This document shows, in pieces, positions 16,664-25,314 of a stretch of 64,000 nucleotides of DNA. Within the stretch, counting starts at the first letter, position 1. The number at the start of each line of letters is the position of its first letter. Source of the stretch: Cobetia marina. Lineage in GTDB: Bacteria > Pseudomonadota > Gammaproteobacteria > Pseudomonadales > Halomonadaceae. Both the position numbers and the translations under genes were made by a program. The DNA is taken from contig NZ_CP017114.1 of the NCBI RefSeq assembly GCF_001720485.1, positions 2,852,001 to 2,916,000 on the forward strand, in the 5' to 3' direction. The notes beneath the pieces were generated by a model, which saw only the letters and a list, made by a program, of their open reading frames with translations, searched no databases and was not told the origin of the DNA.

Positions 16664-17586
16664 CGAACGCTCTGCGCCTCACGCGCGCGCTGCTCACGCT
16701 GGCGCGCCCAGAACTGATTGATCAACAGCGCCAGCACGATGACCGCCCCGCCCAGCGCGAGACGCGGCAGGTCCGCGTCGCGATTCCAGATCAGCAGATT
16801 GACCAGCAGTCCCGCCGGTACCAGCGCATTGTTCATGATCGCCAGGGTACCGGCATCGACGCGCGTCGCTCCCTTGTTCCACAGGAAGTAGCCCATCCCG
16901 GACGCCACGATGCCCAACCAGCCCAGCACCACGAAGTGCACCGGCTGCGAAGGCAGCTTGTCGGTATTGCCGAACAGCAGGAACATCACGACCACCAGCG
17001 CCAGGGCGCCAAGATAGAACCAGCCGAACACATGACGGTGCGCGACACCTTCAGGCAGCTGGGGCGAGAGATGACGATAGGCGACCTGGCCGATGGCAAA
17101 GCACAGATTGGCCCCCTGAACGACGGCAAAGCCGAGCCAGAAGCCCTCGGTGACCCCGTCGTAGCGAATGATCGCCGCACCGATGACCGCCACCATCGCC
17201 GTGAGCAGGTAGAATGGCGACAGCCGACGTTTCATCATGTCATCCAGGAGGGTGATGTAGATGGGCGTGAAGATCGTGAACAGCAGCACTTCCGGGACGG
17301 GCAACAGCAGGAAGGAGCGGTAGAAGAAGATGTACATCAGCCCCAGCTGCACCGCGCCGATGGCCATCAGCTGCCAGCGGATGCGTCCACTGATCGCCCG
17401 TGGGCGCAGAAAGGGAGCAAAGATCAGGCTGGCCAGCACGATGCGTGTCAGCACGGCCAGATAGCTATCGACCTGACCGGACAGGTAGACGCCGATCAGG
17501 GAAAACGAGAAGGCCCACAGGGCTGTGACACCGATCAGGTAGGACATGACGAGTAAACCCGTTAGGCAGAGAAAGTTGACAGGCAT
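16660..17586 (-). CDS. EamA-family transporter (YigM-like)
   Basis: A 308-residue polytopic protein with two EamA repeats. The start of the core (SYLIGVTALWAFSFSLIGVY) and IFTPIYITLLDDMMKRRLSP resemble a proteobacterial subgroup annotated as carboxylate/amino acid/amine or YigM-like transporters. I chose ATG 17586 because GGAGGG lies 6 bases upstream; the family start is more often placed at ATG 17547, which has no good site. The stop overlaps the MocR stop in a shared CTAG. If 17586 is right, the first 41 bases overlap the divergent DUF6314 gene. Confidence 0.85.
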   Translation of the reverse strand: MPVNFLCLTGLLVMSYLIGVTALWAFSFSLIGVYLSGQVDSYLAVLTRIVLASLIFAPFLRPRAISGRIRWQLMAIGAVQLGLMYIFFYRSFLLLPVPEVLLFTIFTPIYITLLDDMMKRRLSPFYLLTAMVAVIGAAIIRYDGVTEGFWLGFAVVQGANLCFAIGQVAYRHLSPQLPEGVAHRHVFGWFYLGALALVVVMFLLFGNTDKLPSQPVHFVVLGWLGIVASGMGYFLWNKGATRVDAGTLAIMNNALVPAGLLVNLLIWNRDADLPRLALGGAVIVLALLINQFWARQREQRAREAQSVR

Positions 17587-18100
17587 TGTAACCCTCCACG
17601 CGCTGCTTGAGCAGATACGCCACCTGGAATTTTCGTCACGCTCAGGGCCTGCCTCACGCAACGCCTGGTCCGGCCATGGCAGCGGTGAGGTGCGCCTCGA
17701 GAAGGAGATGCCTGATGGGGCCGGCAGGACTGGGGCGGAAGACTCGTGGGACATCCTCTTCAATGAACAGGGACAGTTCCGACTGGAGGGCCAGGCCAGC
17801 AGTGTCACGTTCCGCAATCGCTATCGCTGGCGACTGAGCCCCGACGGCACTGCCCTGTCACTGAGCCATGAGCGCCGCGGCCGCGATGCGGCGGTCTTCC
17901 TGTTCGACCTGATCGAGGCTCCCGCAGGCGATGGTGACCACTTCATCAGCCGCGAGGCACACCTGTGCATCGATGACCTCTATTCCGCCACCCTCGTCAT
18001 CATGCGCGATGCGGATGACAAGCCCTGCGGCTTCGACCTCGACTGGCGCATCACCGGCCCGCGCAAGGATGAACATCTCGCCTATCGCTATCGCTGCTGA
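17546..18100 (+). CDS. DUF6314-family protein
   Basis: A 184-residue soluble protein without signal peptide. Several features recall DUF6314 proteins: a short GSGEVRLE strand, FRNRYRWRLSPDGTALSLSHERRG, VFLFDLIEA, HLCIDDLYSATL and WRITGPRKDEHLAYRY. The function of that family is unknown to me. ATG 17546 lies within the divergent EamA gene, so the real start may be later (TTG 17576, or an internal codon). A strong terminator follows at 18128-18161. Confidence 0.65.
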   Translation: MTSKPVRQRKLTGIVTLHALLEQIRHLEFSSRSGPASRNAWSGHGSGEVRLEKEMPDGAGRTGAEDSWDILFNEQGQFRLEGQASSVTFRNRYRWRLSPDGTALSLSHERRGRDAAVFLFDLIEAPAGDGDHFISREAHLCIDDLYSATLVIMRDADDKPCGFDLDWRITGPRKDEHLAYRYRC

Positions 18101-18127
18101 ACGTAACCCGCGCTGCCGGCACATGAA

Positions 18128-18161
18128 AACGCCGCTGACGAACCACTCCGTCAGCGGCGTT
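18128..18161. terminator. Bidirectional terminator, DUF6314 gene / esterase
   Basis: A perfect 13-base inverted repeat (AACGCCGCTGACG) with an 8-base loop, placed between convergent stops. Confidence 0.85.
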
Positions 18162-18178
18162 GTGGGACTGGCGGCCGA

Positions 18179-18862
18179 TCAGGCCAGCAGGCGTGCCGTG
18201 AACCATTCGCCGATCGCCTCGATCTCCTCGAGACACACGGCGTGCGCCATCGGCCAGGTCTGCCATTCAAGCGGATGCCCGAGGGCGCGAGCACTCTCGG
18301 CGCCAGCCTCCCCCAGTGCCAGCGGCACGATGTCATCCTGGGTGCCGTGATGGACACTGATGGCCAGCCCCTGATTGGCGGCTGACGGCGTGATGGTCGC
18401 GCTGGTGGCGAAATAGGTGGAGAGCGCCAGCAACCCACCCAACGGCCGCTCACAGCTCAACGCCGCCTCGTAGACCACGGCACCGCCCTGAGAAAAGCCT
18501 GCCAGCAGGATGCGCTCACTGGCGATCCCCTGCGCGACCTGCTCCTCGATCAAGGCATGCACGTAAGCCGCGGACTCGCGCAGCTGCACTTCATCGACAC
18601 GCCGCCCAAGATTCATCTCGAGAATGTCGTACCAGGCCGGCATGCGCATGCCGCCATTGACGGTCACGGCCAGCTCACGCGCGTGCGGGAAGACGAAACG
18701 TACGCCGTGATCCGCCGGCAATCCCAGCGCCGGCACCACGGGCACGAAATCACTGCCGTCCGCCCCCAGCCCATGCAACCAGATGACACAGGCATCTGCC
18801 TGGCCCTGAGGCTCGATGATCTGCGGACTACGGTGGCCATGCTGGGGTGATGCGTCGTTCAT
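18179..18862 (-). CDS. Carboxylesterase / lysophospholipase-like alpha/beta hydrolase
   Basis: A 227-residue cytoplasmic alpha/beta hydrolase of the phospholipase/carboxylesterase group (PF02230). The oxyanion-hole motif WLHGLGADGSDF leads, followed by the nucleophile elbow GFSQGG (Ser about 124). The acid lies in HHGTQDDIVP (Asp about 176) and the histidine in MAHAV (about 207). The family hydrolyses short-chain esters and lysophospholipids. Length and motif spacing match Pseudomonas EstB-type enzymes. It stands alone. Confidence 0.92.
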   Translation of the reverse strand: MNDASPQHGHRSPQIIEPQGQADACVIWLHGLGADGSDFVPVVPALGLPADHGVRFVFPHARELAVTVNGGMRMPAWYDILEMNLGRRVDEVQLRESAAYVHALIEEQVAQGIASERILLAGFSQGGAVVYEAALSCERPLGGLLALSTYFATSATITPSAANQGLAISVHHGTQDDIVPLALGEAGAESARALGHPLEWQTWPMAHAVCLEEIEAIGEWFTARLLA

Positions 18863-19039
18863 CTCTGCGCTCCTGTCTGGAAAAGGGGGATGCCGCCCAG
18901 CCTACCATTGACATTGCCTTCTGCCACCTGCGCTCCCCTCATTCAGAGCCCGACCGCGCGATGCAGCACGCCTGCTCGGCCTGCGCTCCCCCTCTTCTGG
19001 CGCGCCCTCACCATGGCACCGCCCCTGGACGCGAGACAT

Positions 19040-19063
19040 AAAAAAACCCGCCAATCGGGCGGG
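19040..19063 (-). terminator. Rho-independent terminator, minus strand
   Basis: CCCGCC/GGCGGG stem with a five-base loop followed on the minus strand by seven T. No protein gene ends near it on that strand; the nearest is the HAD-like gene, 400 bases upstream. Confidence 0.88.
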
Positions 19064-19200
19064 CAATGAATGTCGGGACAGCGACACCCAGGACAGGAAA
19101 GCGCTTGAGAAACCGTGCCTGCGGGGGGCTTTCTCAAGCACTCTGGGTCTTTCTGAGAAGCCTCCTTCTCGAGATCGCCTGAGGACTGTCACGCCATCTC
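19040..19200 (-). ncRNA. Possible small RNA or long structured 3' end
   Basis: Read on the minus strand, this stretch would fold into a GAGAAG/CTTCTC hairpin (19155-19170), a 10-base perfect stem GCTTGAGAAA/TTTCTCAAGC with a 17-base loop (19103-19139), and the terminator at 19040-19063. That shape fits a small RNA, or the 3' untranslated end of the HAD-like gene. No strong promoter was found, so the 5' end is a guess. I cannot match it to a known RNA family. Confidence 0.35.
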
Positions 19201-19467
19201 GATGCGACCTGCCAGCGCGCTATTCCATCATCACGCACCATCGATCAACATCAACCAAACACAGCACATGACAGCGAACCACCATCACGAAATCTCGACA
19301 ATATCGCCAGAATACTTGCGGAGTATTCACGATGAATCTGCCAGGCGATGGGACCGGCAGTCTCCCGATTGACAGGATATGATTTCTGTCAAAGGAGACT
19401 CGCCAGCCCCACCGATACCGCGGACTTCAGGGTGACAGGATCTCGATAGACCCGCCAATCAAGGAAA

Positions 19468-20229
19468 TCACTCCAGGATGTCGGCCAGTTCGTTCACATC
19501 CTGCACGACATGATCCGGCGCCTTTGACAGCGGGAAGAGTGCCTTGCCCGGGCGGGCGATGAAGGTGGTCTGCAAGCCCGCTTCCTTGGCACCCGCGACA
19601 TCCCAACCATGTGCAGCGACCATCATGGCCTCTTCAGGTTCGACATCGAGCTTGTCCAGCACCCACTCATAGGAACGCAGGTCCGGCTTGTAGATCTGGA
19701 TATCTTCAATGCTGTAGCGAGCATCGAAATACGGCAGCAGTCCCGCGTTCTCGAACTGGGCCTTGACGCCCTTGTTGGACGAGTTGGTCAGACTGACGAT
19801 CTTGTAGCCTTCAGCCTTGAGCCTGGCCAGACCTTCCTTGACGTCAGGGTGAGGCGGGAGTGTCAGCAACGGTGTGATGATGGCCTTCTTCGCCTGCTCA
19901 TCCGTCAGTTCGACACCGTTGTTCTGCGCGACCACCAGCAACGAGGCGACACCGATCTGCCCGAAGTCGTGATAGTCCCGGGTCACGGTAGACACCAGGG
20001 AGTAATGCAGCATGGTCGAGAACCACAGGGGCAGCAGGTCTTCTCTTCCCCCCAGTGCCTCACCGACCGAACTGCGCATCGAGGTCAGGTCCAACAGCGT
20101 TTCATTGACATCGAAGATGAGCACCTTGGGCTTATCGACGACATCATCCGCCATCGCATTCCCCGACATCAGGCCGATACCCAACAACACTGAACCTGCC
20201 ACCTTCTTGAGTTTTCCGCGCACCATCAT
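19468..20229 (-). CDS. Exported haloacid dehalogenase-like (type II) hydrolase
   Basis: A 253-residue HAD-superfamily protein close to L-2-haloacid dehalogenases. The nucleophile motif is VLIFDVNETLLDL (Asp about 40), followed by VSLTNSSNKG, the lysine motif IYKPDLRSYEWV and MMVAAHGWDVAGAKEAG with the acidic Asp. Unusually, a classical signal peptide precedes the domain (KLKKVAGSVLLGIGLMSGNAMA, split as residues 6-27), so the enzyme should be periplasmic. Most family members are cytosolic. GGAG lies 4 bases before ATG 20229. Substrate is uncertain: 2-haloacids or a phosphate ester are possible. Confidence 0.85.
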   Translation of the reverse strand: MMVRGKLKKVAGSVLLGIGLMSGNAMADDVVDKPKVLIFDVNETLLDLTSMRSSVGEALGGREDLLPLWFSTMLHYSLVSTVTRDYHDFGQIGVASLLVVAQNNGVELTDEQAKKAIITPLLTLPPHPDVKEGLARLKAEGYKIVSLTNSSNKGVKAQFENAGLLPYFDARYSIEDIQIYKPDLRSYEWVLDKLDVEPEEAMMVAAHGWDVAGAKEAGLQTTFIARPGKALFPLSKAPDHVVQDVNELADILE

Positions 20230-20653
20230 GGGTCTCCACTTGATCGATATCATGGCATCCGGCCTCGACATTTCCGGCATGCCGCTCGGCAATCAACAAC
20301 GTTTAATCACCGTGACCCACCATGACACCTTTACCATGAACTGGCGATGAATCTTCACGAAAAACGCGGGAAATATCTGCAATGATCCAGATGAATCATC
20401 CTTCCTTGCGAGGACTGACTGGCTTGTCATTCTCGAGCGACTATCACGCCTTGCGCCTCAGAAATCGTCTCAAGTCTTATCAATGACACATCGCAGATAT
20501 CAACATCCAATCGACGTAATATGGGGCAAGAATGCCTCACGAAGACTCAAGGAAATTCTCCAGTACCTTGTCGACATCCAGCACATACCATGCGCAGAGA
20601 CGGCCCACCAGATGGCGGCAGCCAAGACCATCCACCGCTGCGATCCCCTGTCC
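20230..20653. other. Intergenic region, HAD gene to secreted repeat protein
   Basis: 424 bases, lower in GC than the surroundings. I see no gene with coding character, no terminator and no clear promoter. Confidence 0.5.
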
Positions 20654-20986
20654 TCAGACGCTTTCGCTCAGGGCATGCTGGACGCGGGTGGCGGAAACGC
20701 TCTTGCCGGCATCATTGACGTACTGGCGGGAATCACGAGTGATCTGCGCCTGCTGACCATTGACGCTCTGGTTGTTCAGCGCCTGCTCGACACGACTGGC
20801 CGCAACACTCTTGCCGGCATCGTTGAGATGCAGCGGCTGAGCCGCTACCTGCTGGGCCTGACCGTGGATCACGGATTCGCTGATGGTGGCGCGAACCTGC
20901 TGGTCGGCAACGCTATCAGCGTTGGCAACGCCTGCGGTGGTGACGGAGAGAACGGCGGCGGCGATGAGGGCATTGAAGGTCTTCAT
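20654..20986 (-). CDS. Small secreted repeat protein, paralogue A (unknown function)
   Basis: A 110-residue protein. A signal peptide (cleavage after ANA, residue 23) leads a mature part built of about two and a half copies of a 36-residue unit: (D/E)xGKSVAAxRVEQALN, then about seven residues, GQQ, and a polar stretch. I do not recognise the family. There are no cysteines, and the units look like amphipathic helices with polar linkers. The ATG follows CCAGGAGTCACATC. A paralogue of the same layout is encoded 116 bases upstream on the same strand. Secretion to the periplasm or beyond is the only inference I make. Confidence 0.75.
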   Translation of the reverse strand: MKTFNALIAAAVLSVTTAGVANADSVADQQVRATISESVIHGQAQQVAAQPLHLNDAGKSVAASRVEQALNNQSVNGQQAQITRDSRQYVNDAGKSVSATRVQHALSESV

Positions 20987-21102
20987 GATGTGACTCCTGG
21001 AAATGACACTGACGAAAGAGGTAGGGAAAGACAGAGTGCTTGAGAGCGACGCGCCGAGAGGCCGTGTCTTGCGACCCGTTGACGACTCAGCGTTGCGTCG
21101 GC

Positions 21103-21444
21103 TCAGGCGTTGTCGCTGATGCTCTGCTGGACTCGGCTGGCTGCGACACTCTTGCCCTGCTCGGAAACGGTGTCATTGGCCCGGGATACGGCAGCGGTCT
21201 GCTGGCCACGAATGTGCTCGGCATTGAGTGATTGCTCGACACGTCCGGCGGCAACGCTCATTCCAGTCTCCGCGAAGCTCTGCTGGCTGGTGGCTGCCGG
21301 CTGGGACTGGCCGATGATCTGCTGGCTGTTCAGCGCATTCTGGACGCGCAGAGCGGCAGGGCTGTCATCAGCGGCAAGGGCGGACGTGCTGGCAGTGGCG
21401 ATGACGGCAGCGGCGATCAATGTCTTCAGTGTGGTGTTCTTCAT
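21103..21444 (-). CDS. Small secreted repeat protein, paralogue B (unknown function)
   Basis: A 113-residue paralogue of the protein at 20654-20986. After a signal peptide (cleavage after ALA, residue 24) come three units with the same 36-residue period: PAALRVQNALNSQQIIGQS, GMSVAAGRVEQSLN...IRGQQ and GKSVAASRVQQSI. Identity with paralogue A is strongest in the SVAAxRVxQ core. AGGAG lies before ATG 21444. The pair is probably one transcript or a recent tandem duplication. Known domains: none that I can see. Confidence 0.75.
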   Translation of the reverse strand: MKNTTLKTLIAAAVIATASTSALAADDSPAALRVQNALNSQQIIGQSQPAATSQQSFAETGMSVAAGRVEQSLNAEHIRGQQTAAVSRANDTVSEQGKSVAASRVQQSISDNA

Positions 21445-22393
21445 GGTCTATCTCCTGGTCCTGGGTAGCGGATGATTCCGCGTGAAGTCGTTGTCAGCGA
21501 GTGAAGGATCTGGCGAGTAGCCCCTGCCCGGGCTCCGTCCTCCATTGGCTGTGGGTCGTGCTTCGCTTCGATAATTAACAGACTAATCTTTATTCCGCTT
21601 TCTAACTAGCCGTACCATTGGAAGCTCACTGTTTCGCCTTGAGCAACAAATTCGCGGTGGGCTGTCGATTCCGGGGCCAGCATCTTCCGCGCGCCCCTCG
21701 AGATCGAGAACTCTTGCCAGAGTCACGGACAACTCTTGTATAACCATAATGGCGCAGAAACTTCCTGATTCCGTGCCGAGTCAGCCATCTGACTGACGCC
21801 TTGCCCTGGCAGAATCTCGGTGTTCGAGAGAAATCCCTGTCTCGAGACTCCCCTTGGGAAAACATGTCGCCAGCGGCGAAGTGTGTCGTCATGTTCTGAT
21901 GAGACATACGCCAAGGCCTTGAGACTGGATGCAGCAGAAAGAGAAATAATGCGTTTATTTTTCTGTCGGCCAGCGACAGGAAGCCGGATAACTCCCTTGC
22001 AGAGCAGAGGATTGTTCACCCCGGCCGACCGAATTGTTCCTCACCCACCGGGTACGCCGAAGGTCGCTTCCACCATCGCCGGGGGCCCTGGCTCAAGCAC
22101 GCTGCCTGGGCGCGCTCGTCAGATGACGGCTCCGTCCTGGTCAGGTGACAAGGGGGCATTCAGACCTCAAGAGACACGCGCACATTGCCTGCATCTTGTC
22201 TGCATGTTGCGTACATTCTTTGTTGAACACGCCGAGAGACGTGCAGCGCGTGGAGTACCGGCCTGACCATCACGGGTTGGTTCTCATGAGGAATCAATCC
22301 TCAAAGACGATGCCCTCGCCAACACCGTCAGCAGAGGTCGGGGTCCCTCTGGCACGAATGGCCGCGTGGGTGAGTGAGCGTTACACTGGCGAC
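21445..22393. other. Long intergenic region upstream of DUF1853 gene
   Basis: About 950 bases without a gene I can support. An AT-rich patch at 21560-21610 probably carries the minus-strand promoter of the secreted repeat proteins. Open frames exist, but they lack ribosome binding sites and family resemblance. The stretch also contains the upstream region of the DUF1853 gene. Confidence 0.55.
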
Positions 22394-23584
22394 ATGTCCA
22401 ACCCGCCACCGATTCCTGACAATGATGCGCCTTTGCAGGCCCCTCCCACCCGCTGGCCGAAGACTGCCGGGCAGACCCTGCGTGGCGAATGCGAGCGCTA
22501 TACGCATCCGCGCGTCAGGGATATCGCCTGGCTGTTGAGTGCCCCGGACCTGCTGACACTGCTCCCTTATCAGCGCCCGACTCTCGAGGCGTTGGGACTG
22601 GGCGACGACATCACTCGCCATCGCTGGCTGAGCGAGCTTGAGCAGGCCCCCGAGGCACTGGAATCCGCGGTGGATGAGCGTCGCCACCATCGGCTCGGTC
22701 TCTATCACGAGCTGCTGTGGCGGTTCGTGCTGGCCCACGCCCCAGGCAGCCGACTGTTGGCCCACAATCTCAGGATCATGGAAGGCAAGATCACGCTGGG
22801 CGAGCTGGACATGCTGTATCTGGCGGCAGGCGATACGACCCCCACCCACCTGGAAGTCGCGATCAAGTTCTATCTGGGATTGCCACAAGGTCCGGGGCCG
22901 GCGGATGGCCTGGAGCGCTGGATCGGCCCGGGTGGCGCCGACAGTCTCGCCATCAAGACGCGACGCAGTCTTGCGCACCAGCTGCCACTGGCGCTCAGCG
23001 AGCGGGGACAACAGACGATTCGTCAGGCGCTTGGCCTACCCGTGAGCGACGCCGCCGAGGCGACGGGAGACTCGGCCCCCGGGTGGCTCGCGGGCCAATG
23101 CCTGGCCATGCCCGGCGGTCTGTTTCGCCCCTGGCAGCCGGAGACACCTGCCGATGAGCAGCTGCCGCCACCGCGTCACTGCCATCCTTCAAGCGCGGCG
23201 CAGGCTGGCTGGTGGGTCCCCGTGAGCCAGTTTGCCGCCTTCTGCCAGCGCCTCGACAGTACCGCGATGGATACCGCGCCGCTGCTGGGCTGTCTCAGGG
23301 AAAAGCCCGCCTGGCTGGCCCCTCCCCCTGCGCAATCACTGACCGGGTGGCGCGAGCTGCAACTCTGGCTCGAGGACTATTTCGCGCCCTCTGACGGGGA
23401 AGCGAACCCACCAACGGGCACTCCCCGGCAGGCGCCGCCTCAGCATCCGCGTCAGCTATGGCTGGAACGCGCGCCGCACCGGCCCTTGGACTCGCGACAC
23501 GACACCCCCTCTCAATGGCGGGTATTCGTGGTGCCGGATGGATGGCCTCACTTCATCCCGCTGCCCCCGGCTTCCCCCACCTGA
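22394..23584 (+). CDS. DUF1853-family protein
   Basis: About 396 residues. The family pattern is visible: the N-terminal HPRVRDIAWLLSAPDLL, ELLWRFVLAHAPGSRLLAHNLRI, then THLEVAIKFYLGL and ERWIGPGGADSLAIKTRRSL. The conserved EVAIKFYL and K residues resemble a PD-(D/E)xK-like core. Function is not established. The start is uncertain. ATG 22394 matches the usual beginning shortly before the HPxVRDLAW motif, but no ribosome site stands out; ATG 22289 or 22313 would add residues of no family resemblance. Confidence 0.75.
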   Translation: MSNPPPIPDNDAPLQAPPTRWPKTAGQTLRGECERYTHPRVRDIAWLLSAPDLLTLLPYQRPTLEALGLGDDITRHRWLSELEQAPEALESAVDERRHHRLGLYHELLWRFVLAHAPGSRLLAHNLRIMEGKITLGELDMLYLAAGDTTPTHLEVAIKFYLGLPQGPGPADGLERWIGPGGADSLAIKTRRSLAHQLPLALSERGQQTIRQALGLPVSDAAEATGDSAPGWLAGQCLAMPGGLFRPWQPETPADEQLPPPRHCHPSSAAQAGWWVPVSQFAAFCQRLDSTAMDTAPLLGCLREKPAWLAPPPAQSLTGWRELQLWLEDYFAPSDGEANPPTGTPRQAPPQHPRQLWLERAPHRPLDSRHDTPSQWRVFVVPDGWPHFIPLPPASPT

Positions 23585-23858
23585 CGACTCACGTCGCGAT
23601 CAGGCCGGCAAGCGGACTGCTCGGGAGGGAGTACTCACTTTGTCTTGATGCGTGAAATCAACGATAATGCGCCGCGTCAGATTCAGGCGACTCACAGGTT
23701 GGCCTGTTTCTCGCCATGAGACGCGGGCTTCGCACTACCCAGCGAGCCCGAGTCTGCTGGTGACCTCACCCCTGTCGCTGGCCAACGGCTTCCCGGCAGC
23801 GTGTCGACTCCGACATCCTGCTGCCGCAACGCATCCGCTGAATCCGTAGGACGTCATC

Positions 23859-25199
23859 TTGAAAACACGACTTTCCAGCCTCGATATCGTGGCGCTGGGC
23901 TTCATGACATTTGCGCTCTTCCTTGGCGCTGGCAACATCATCTTCCCGCCTCAGGTAGGTCAGGGCGCAGGGGCCGAGTTCTGGCCAGCCGCACTCGGCT
24001 TTCTGACCACCGGTGTCGGCATGCCGCTGGCCGGAATCGTTGCGGTCGCCGTGATCGGCGGCGGGCTCGACAAGATCACCTCCCCGCTGCCCAAGTGGGC
24101 GGCAGCGGCCTTCGGCGTCGCCATCTATCTGTCCATCGGGCCGATGTTCGCCATCCCGCGTACCGGCACCGTCGCCTTCGAGATGGGCATGCGTCCGTTC
24201 ATCGACATGACGCCCGAGTCAGGCCTGGCATTGCACTCGGTGGTGTTCTTCGGCATTGCCACCCTGATCGCCCTGAGCCCCGGCAAGCTGATGGACGTGG
24301 TCGGCAAGTGGCTGACTCCGCTGTTGATCGCGCTGCTGGCACTGATCGCGCTGTTCACCATCATCGACCCGCAGGGGCCGCTGGGCCCGGTGAGCCCCGA
24401 GTGGGCCGAAGCGCCCTTCATGACCGGCTTCCAGCAGGGCTACCTGACCATGGATGCGCTGGCCTCGATGGTGTTCGGCATCCTGATCGTCTCCGCGATC
24501 AAGGCGCGTGGCATCACCGCCACCGCTGACGTGACGCGCTACACCCTGTGGGCCGGCGCCATCGCCGCGATCTGTCTGGCCGCCGTCTATCTGCCGCTGA
24601 CCTACATGGGCGCCACCAGCCATGCTCTGGTGACGGAAGCCGCCAAGGGCGAACTGATTCCGGTCTACGTCGAGGCCTTGTTCGGCGATGCCGGCAAGCT
24701 GATTCTGGCGCTGGTCATCACTCTGGCGTGTCTGACCACCGCGGTGGGCCTGCTGACCTCCTGCGGCGAGTTCTTCCATCGCCTGCTGCCGAGCGTGCCC
24801 TACCGTCTGCTTGTGATCGTGATGGCCGTGGCCTCGGCGTTGATCGCCAACCTGGGCCTCTCGACCCTGATCAGCGTCTCGATTCCGGTACTGGTCACGC
24901 TCTATCCGCTGGTGCTGGTGCTGACGCTGCTCTCCTACCTGCGCCCGCGCCTGCATGATGCACCGCGCGTGTTCGCCTGGAGCCTGGGCCTGACCCTGCT
25001 GGTCAGCCTGCTCGATGGCTTCGAAGCCAGTGGCATCGATTCCCTGATGGCCATCTCGCACCGCATCGAGCCGCTGCTGCCGCTGGCCTCCATGAATCTG
25101 GGCTGGCTGGCACCTGCACTGGCGGGCCTGATCATCGGCATGCTGGCCAGCCGTCGTGACCAGACGAATCTGGACCCGGTACTGACCGAGCAACGCTGA
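23859..25199 (+). CDS. brnQ: Branched-chain amino acid : cation symporter BrnQ
   Basis: A 446-residue polytopic protein of the LIVCS family. The N-terminus MTFALFLGAGNIIFPPQVGQ is diagnostic, as is SIGPMFAIPRTGTVAFEMG in helix 3. BrnQ imports leucine, isoleucine and valine with Na+ or H+. Translation starts at TTG 23859, 7 bases after TAGGA; no ATG or GTG lies nearby in frame. The length agrees with E. coli BrnQ (439). A strong terminator follows at 25251-25289. Confidence 0.95.
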   Translation: MKTRLSSLDIVALGFMTFALFLGAGNIIFPPQVGQGAGAEFWPAALGFLTTGVGMPLAGIVAVAVIGGGLDKITSPLPKWAAAAFGVAIYLSIGPMFAIPRTGTVAFEMGMRPFIDMTPESGLALHSVVFFGIATLIALSPGKLMDVVGKWLTPLLIALLALIALFTIIDPQGPLGPVSPEWAEAPFMTGFQQGYLTMDALASMVFGILIVSAIKARGITATADVTRYTLWAGAIAAICLAAVYLPLTYMGATSHALVTEAAKGELIPVYVEALFGDAGKLILALVITLACLTTAVGLLTSCGEFFHRLLPSVPYRLLVIVMAVASALIANLGLSTLISVSIPVLVTLYPLVLVLTLLSYLRPRLHDAPRVFAWSLGLTLLVSLLDGFEASGIDSLMAISHRIEPLLPLASMNLGWLAPALAGLIIGMLASRRDQTNLDPVLTEQR

Positions 25200-25250
25200 G
25201 CGCCCCTCGGCCATCCCCTGGTGGCATGATGTTGCCACGGCGTTGCCATG

Positions 25251-25289
25251 AAAAAGCCCGCCCCTCGTGATGAGGGGCGGGCTTTTTTT
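25251..25289. terminator. Bidirectional terminator, brnQ / cyclotransferase
   Basis: AAAAAGCCCGCCCCTC and its complement enclose a GTGAT loop, with A5 on one side and T7 on the other. Efficient on both strands by appearance. Confidence 0.93.
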
Positions 25290-25314
25290 CGTCACGGCTG
25301 TCGTCTCTGGCGCC

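Larger units (their letters stand above)
18863..19467. other. Non-coding region with structured minus-strand transcript candidate
   Basis: 605 bases without a convincing gene. It contains a strong minus-strand terminator (19040-19063), two hairpins just upstream of it, and two palindromes: GAATACT/AGTATTC at 19310-19328 and TTGACAG/CTGTCAA at 19369-19392. Confidence 0.6.

Noticed and set aside
21626-22019. Overlapping minus-strand frames upstream of the secreted repeat proteins
   Set aside because: No ribosome site, no family resemblance, and different frames compete. I treat the region as non-coding.
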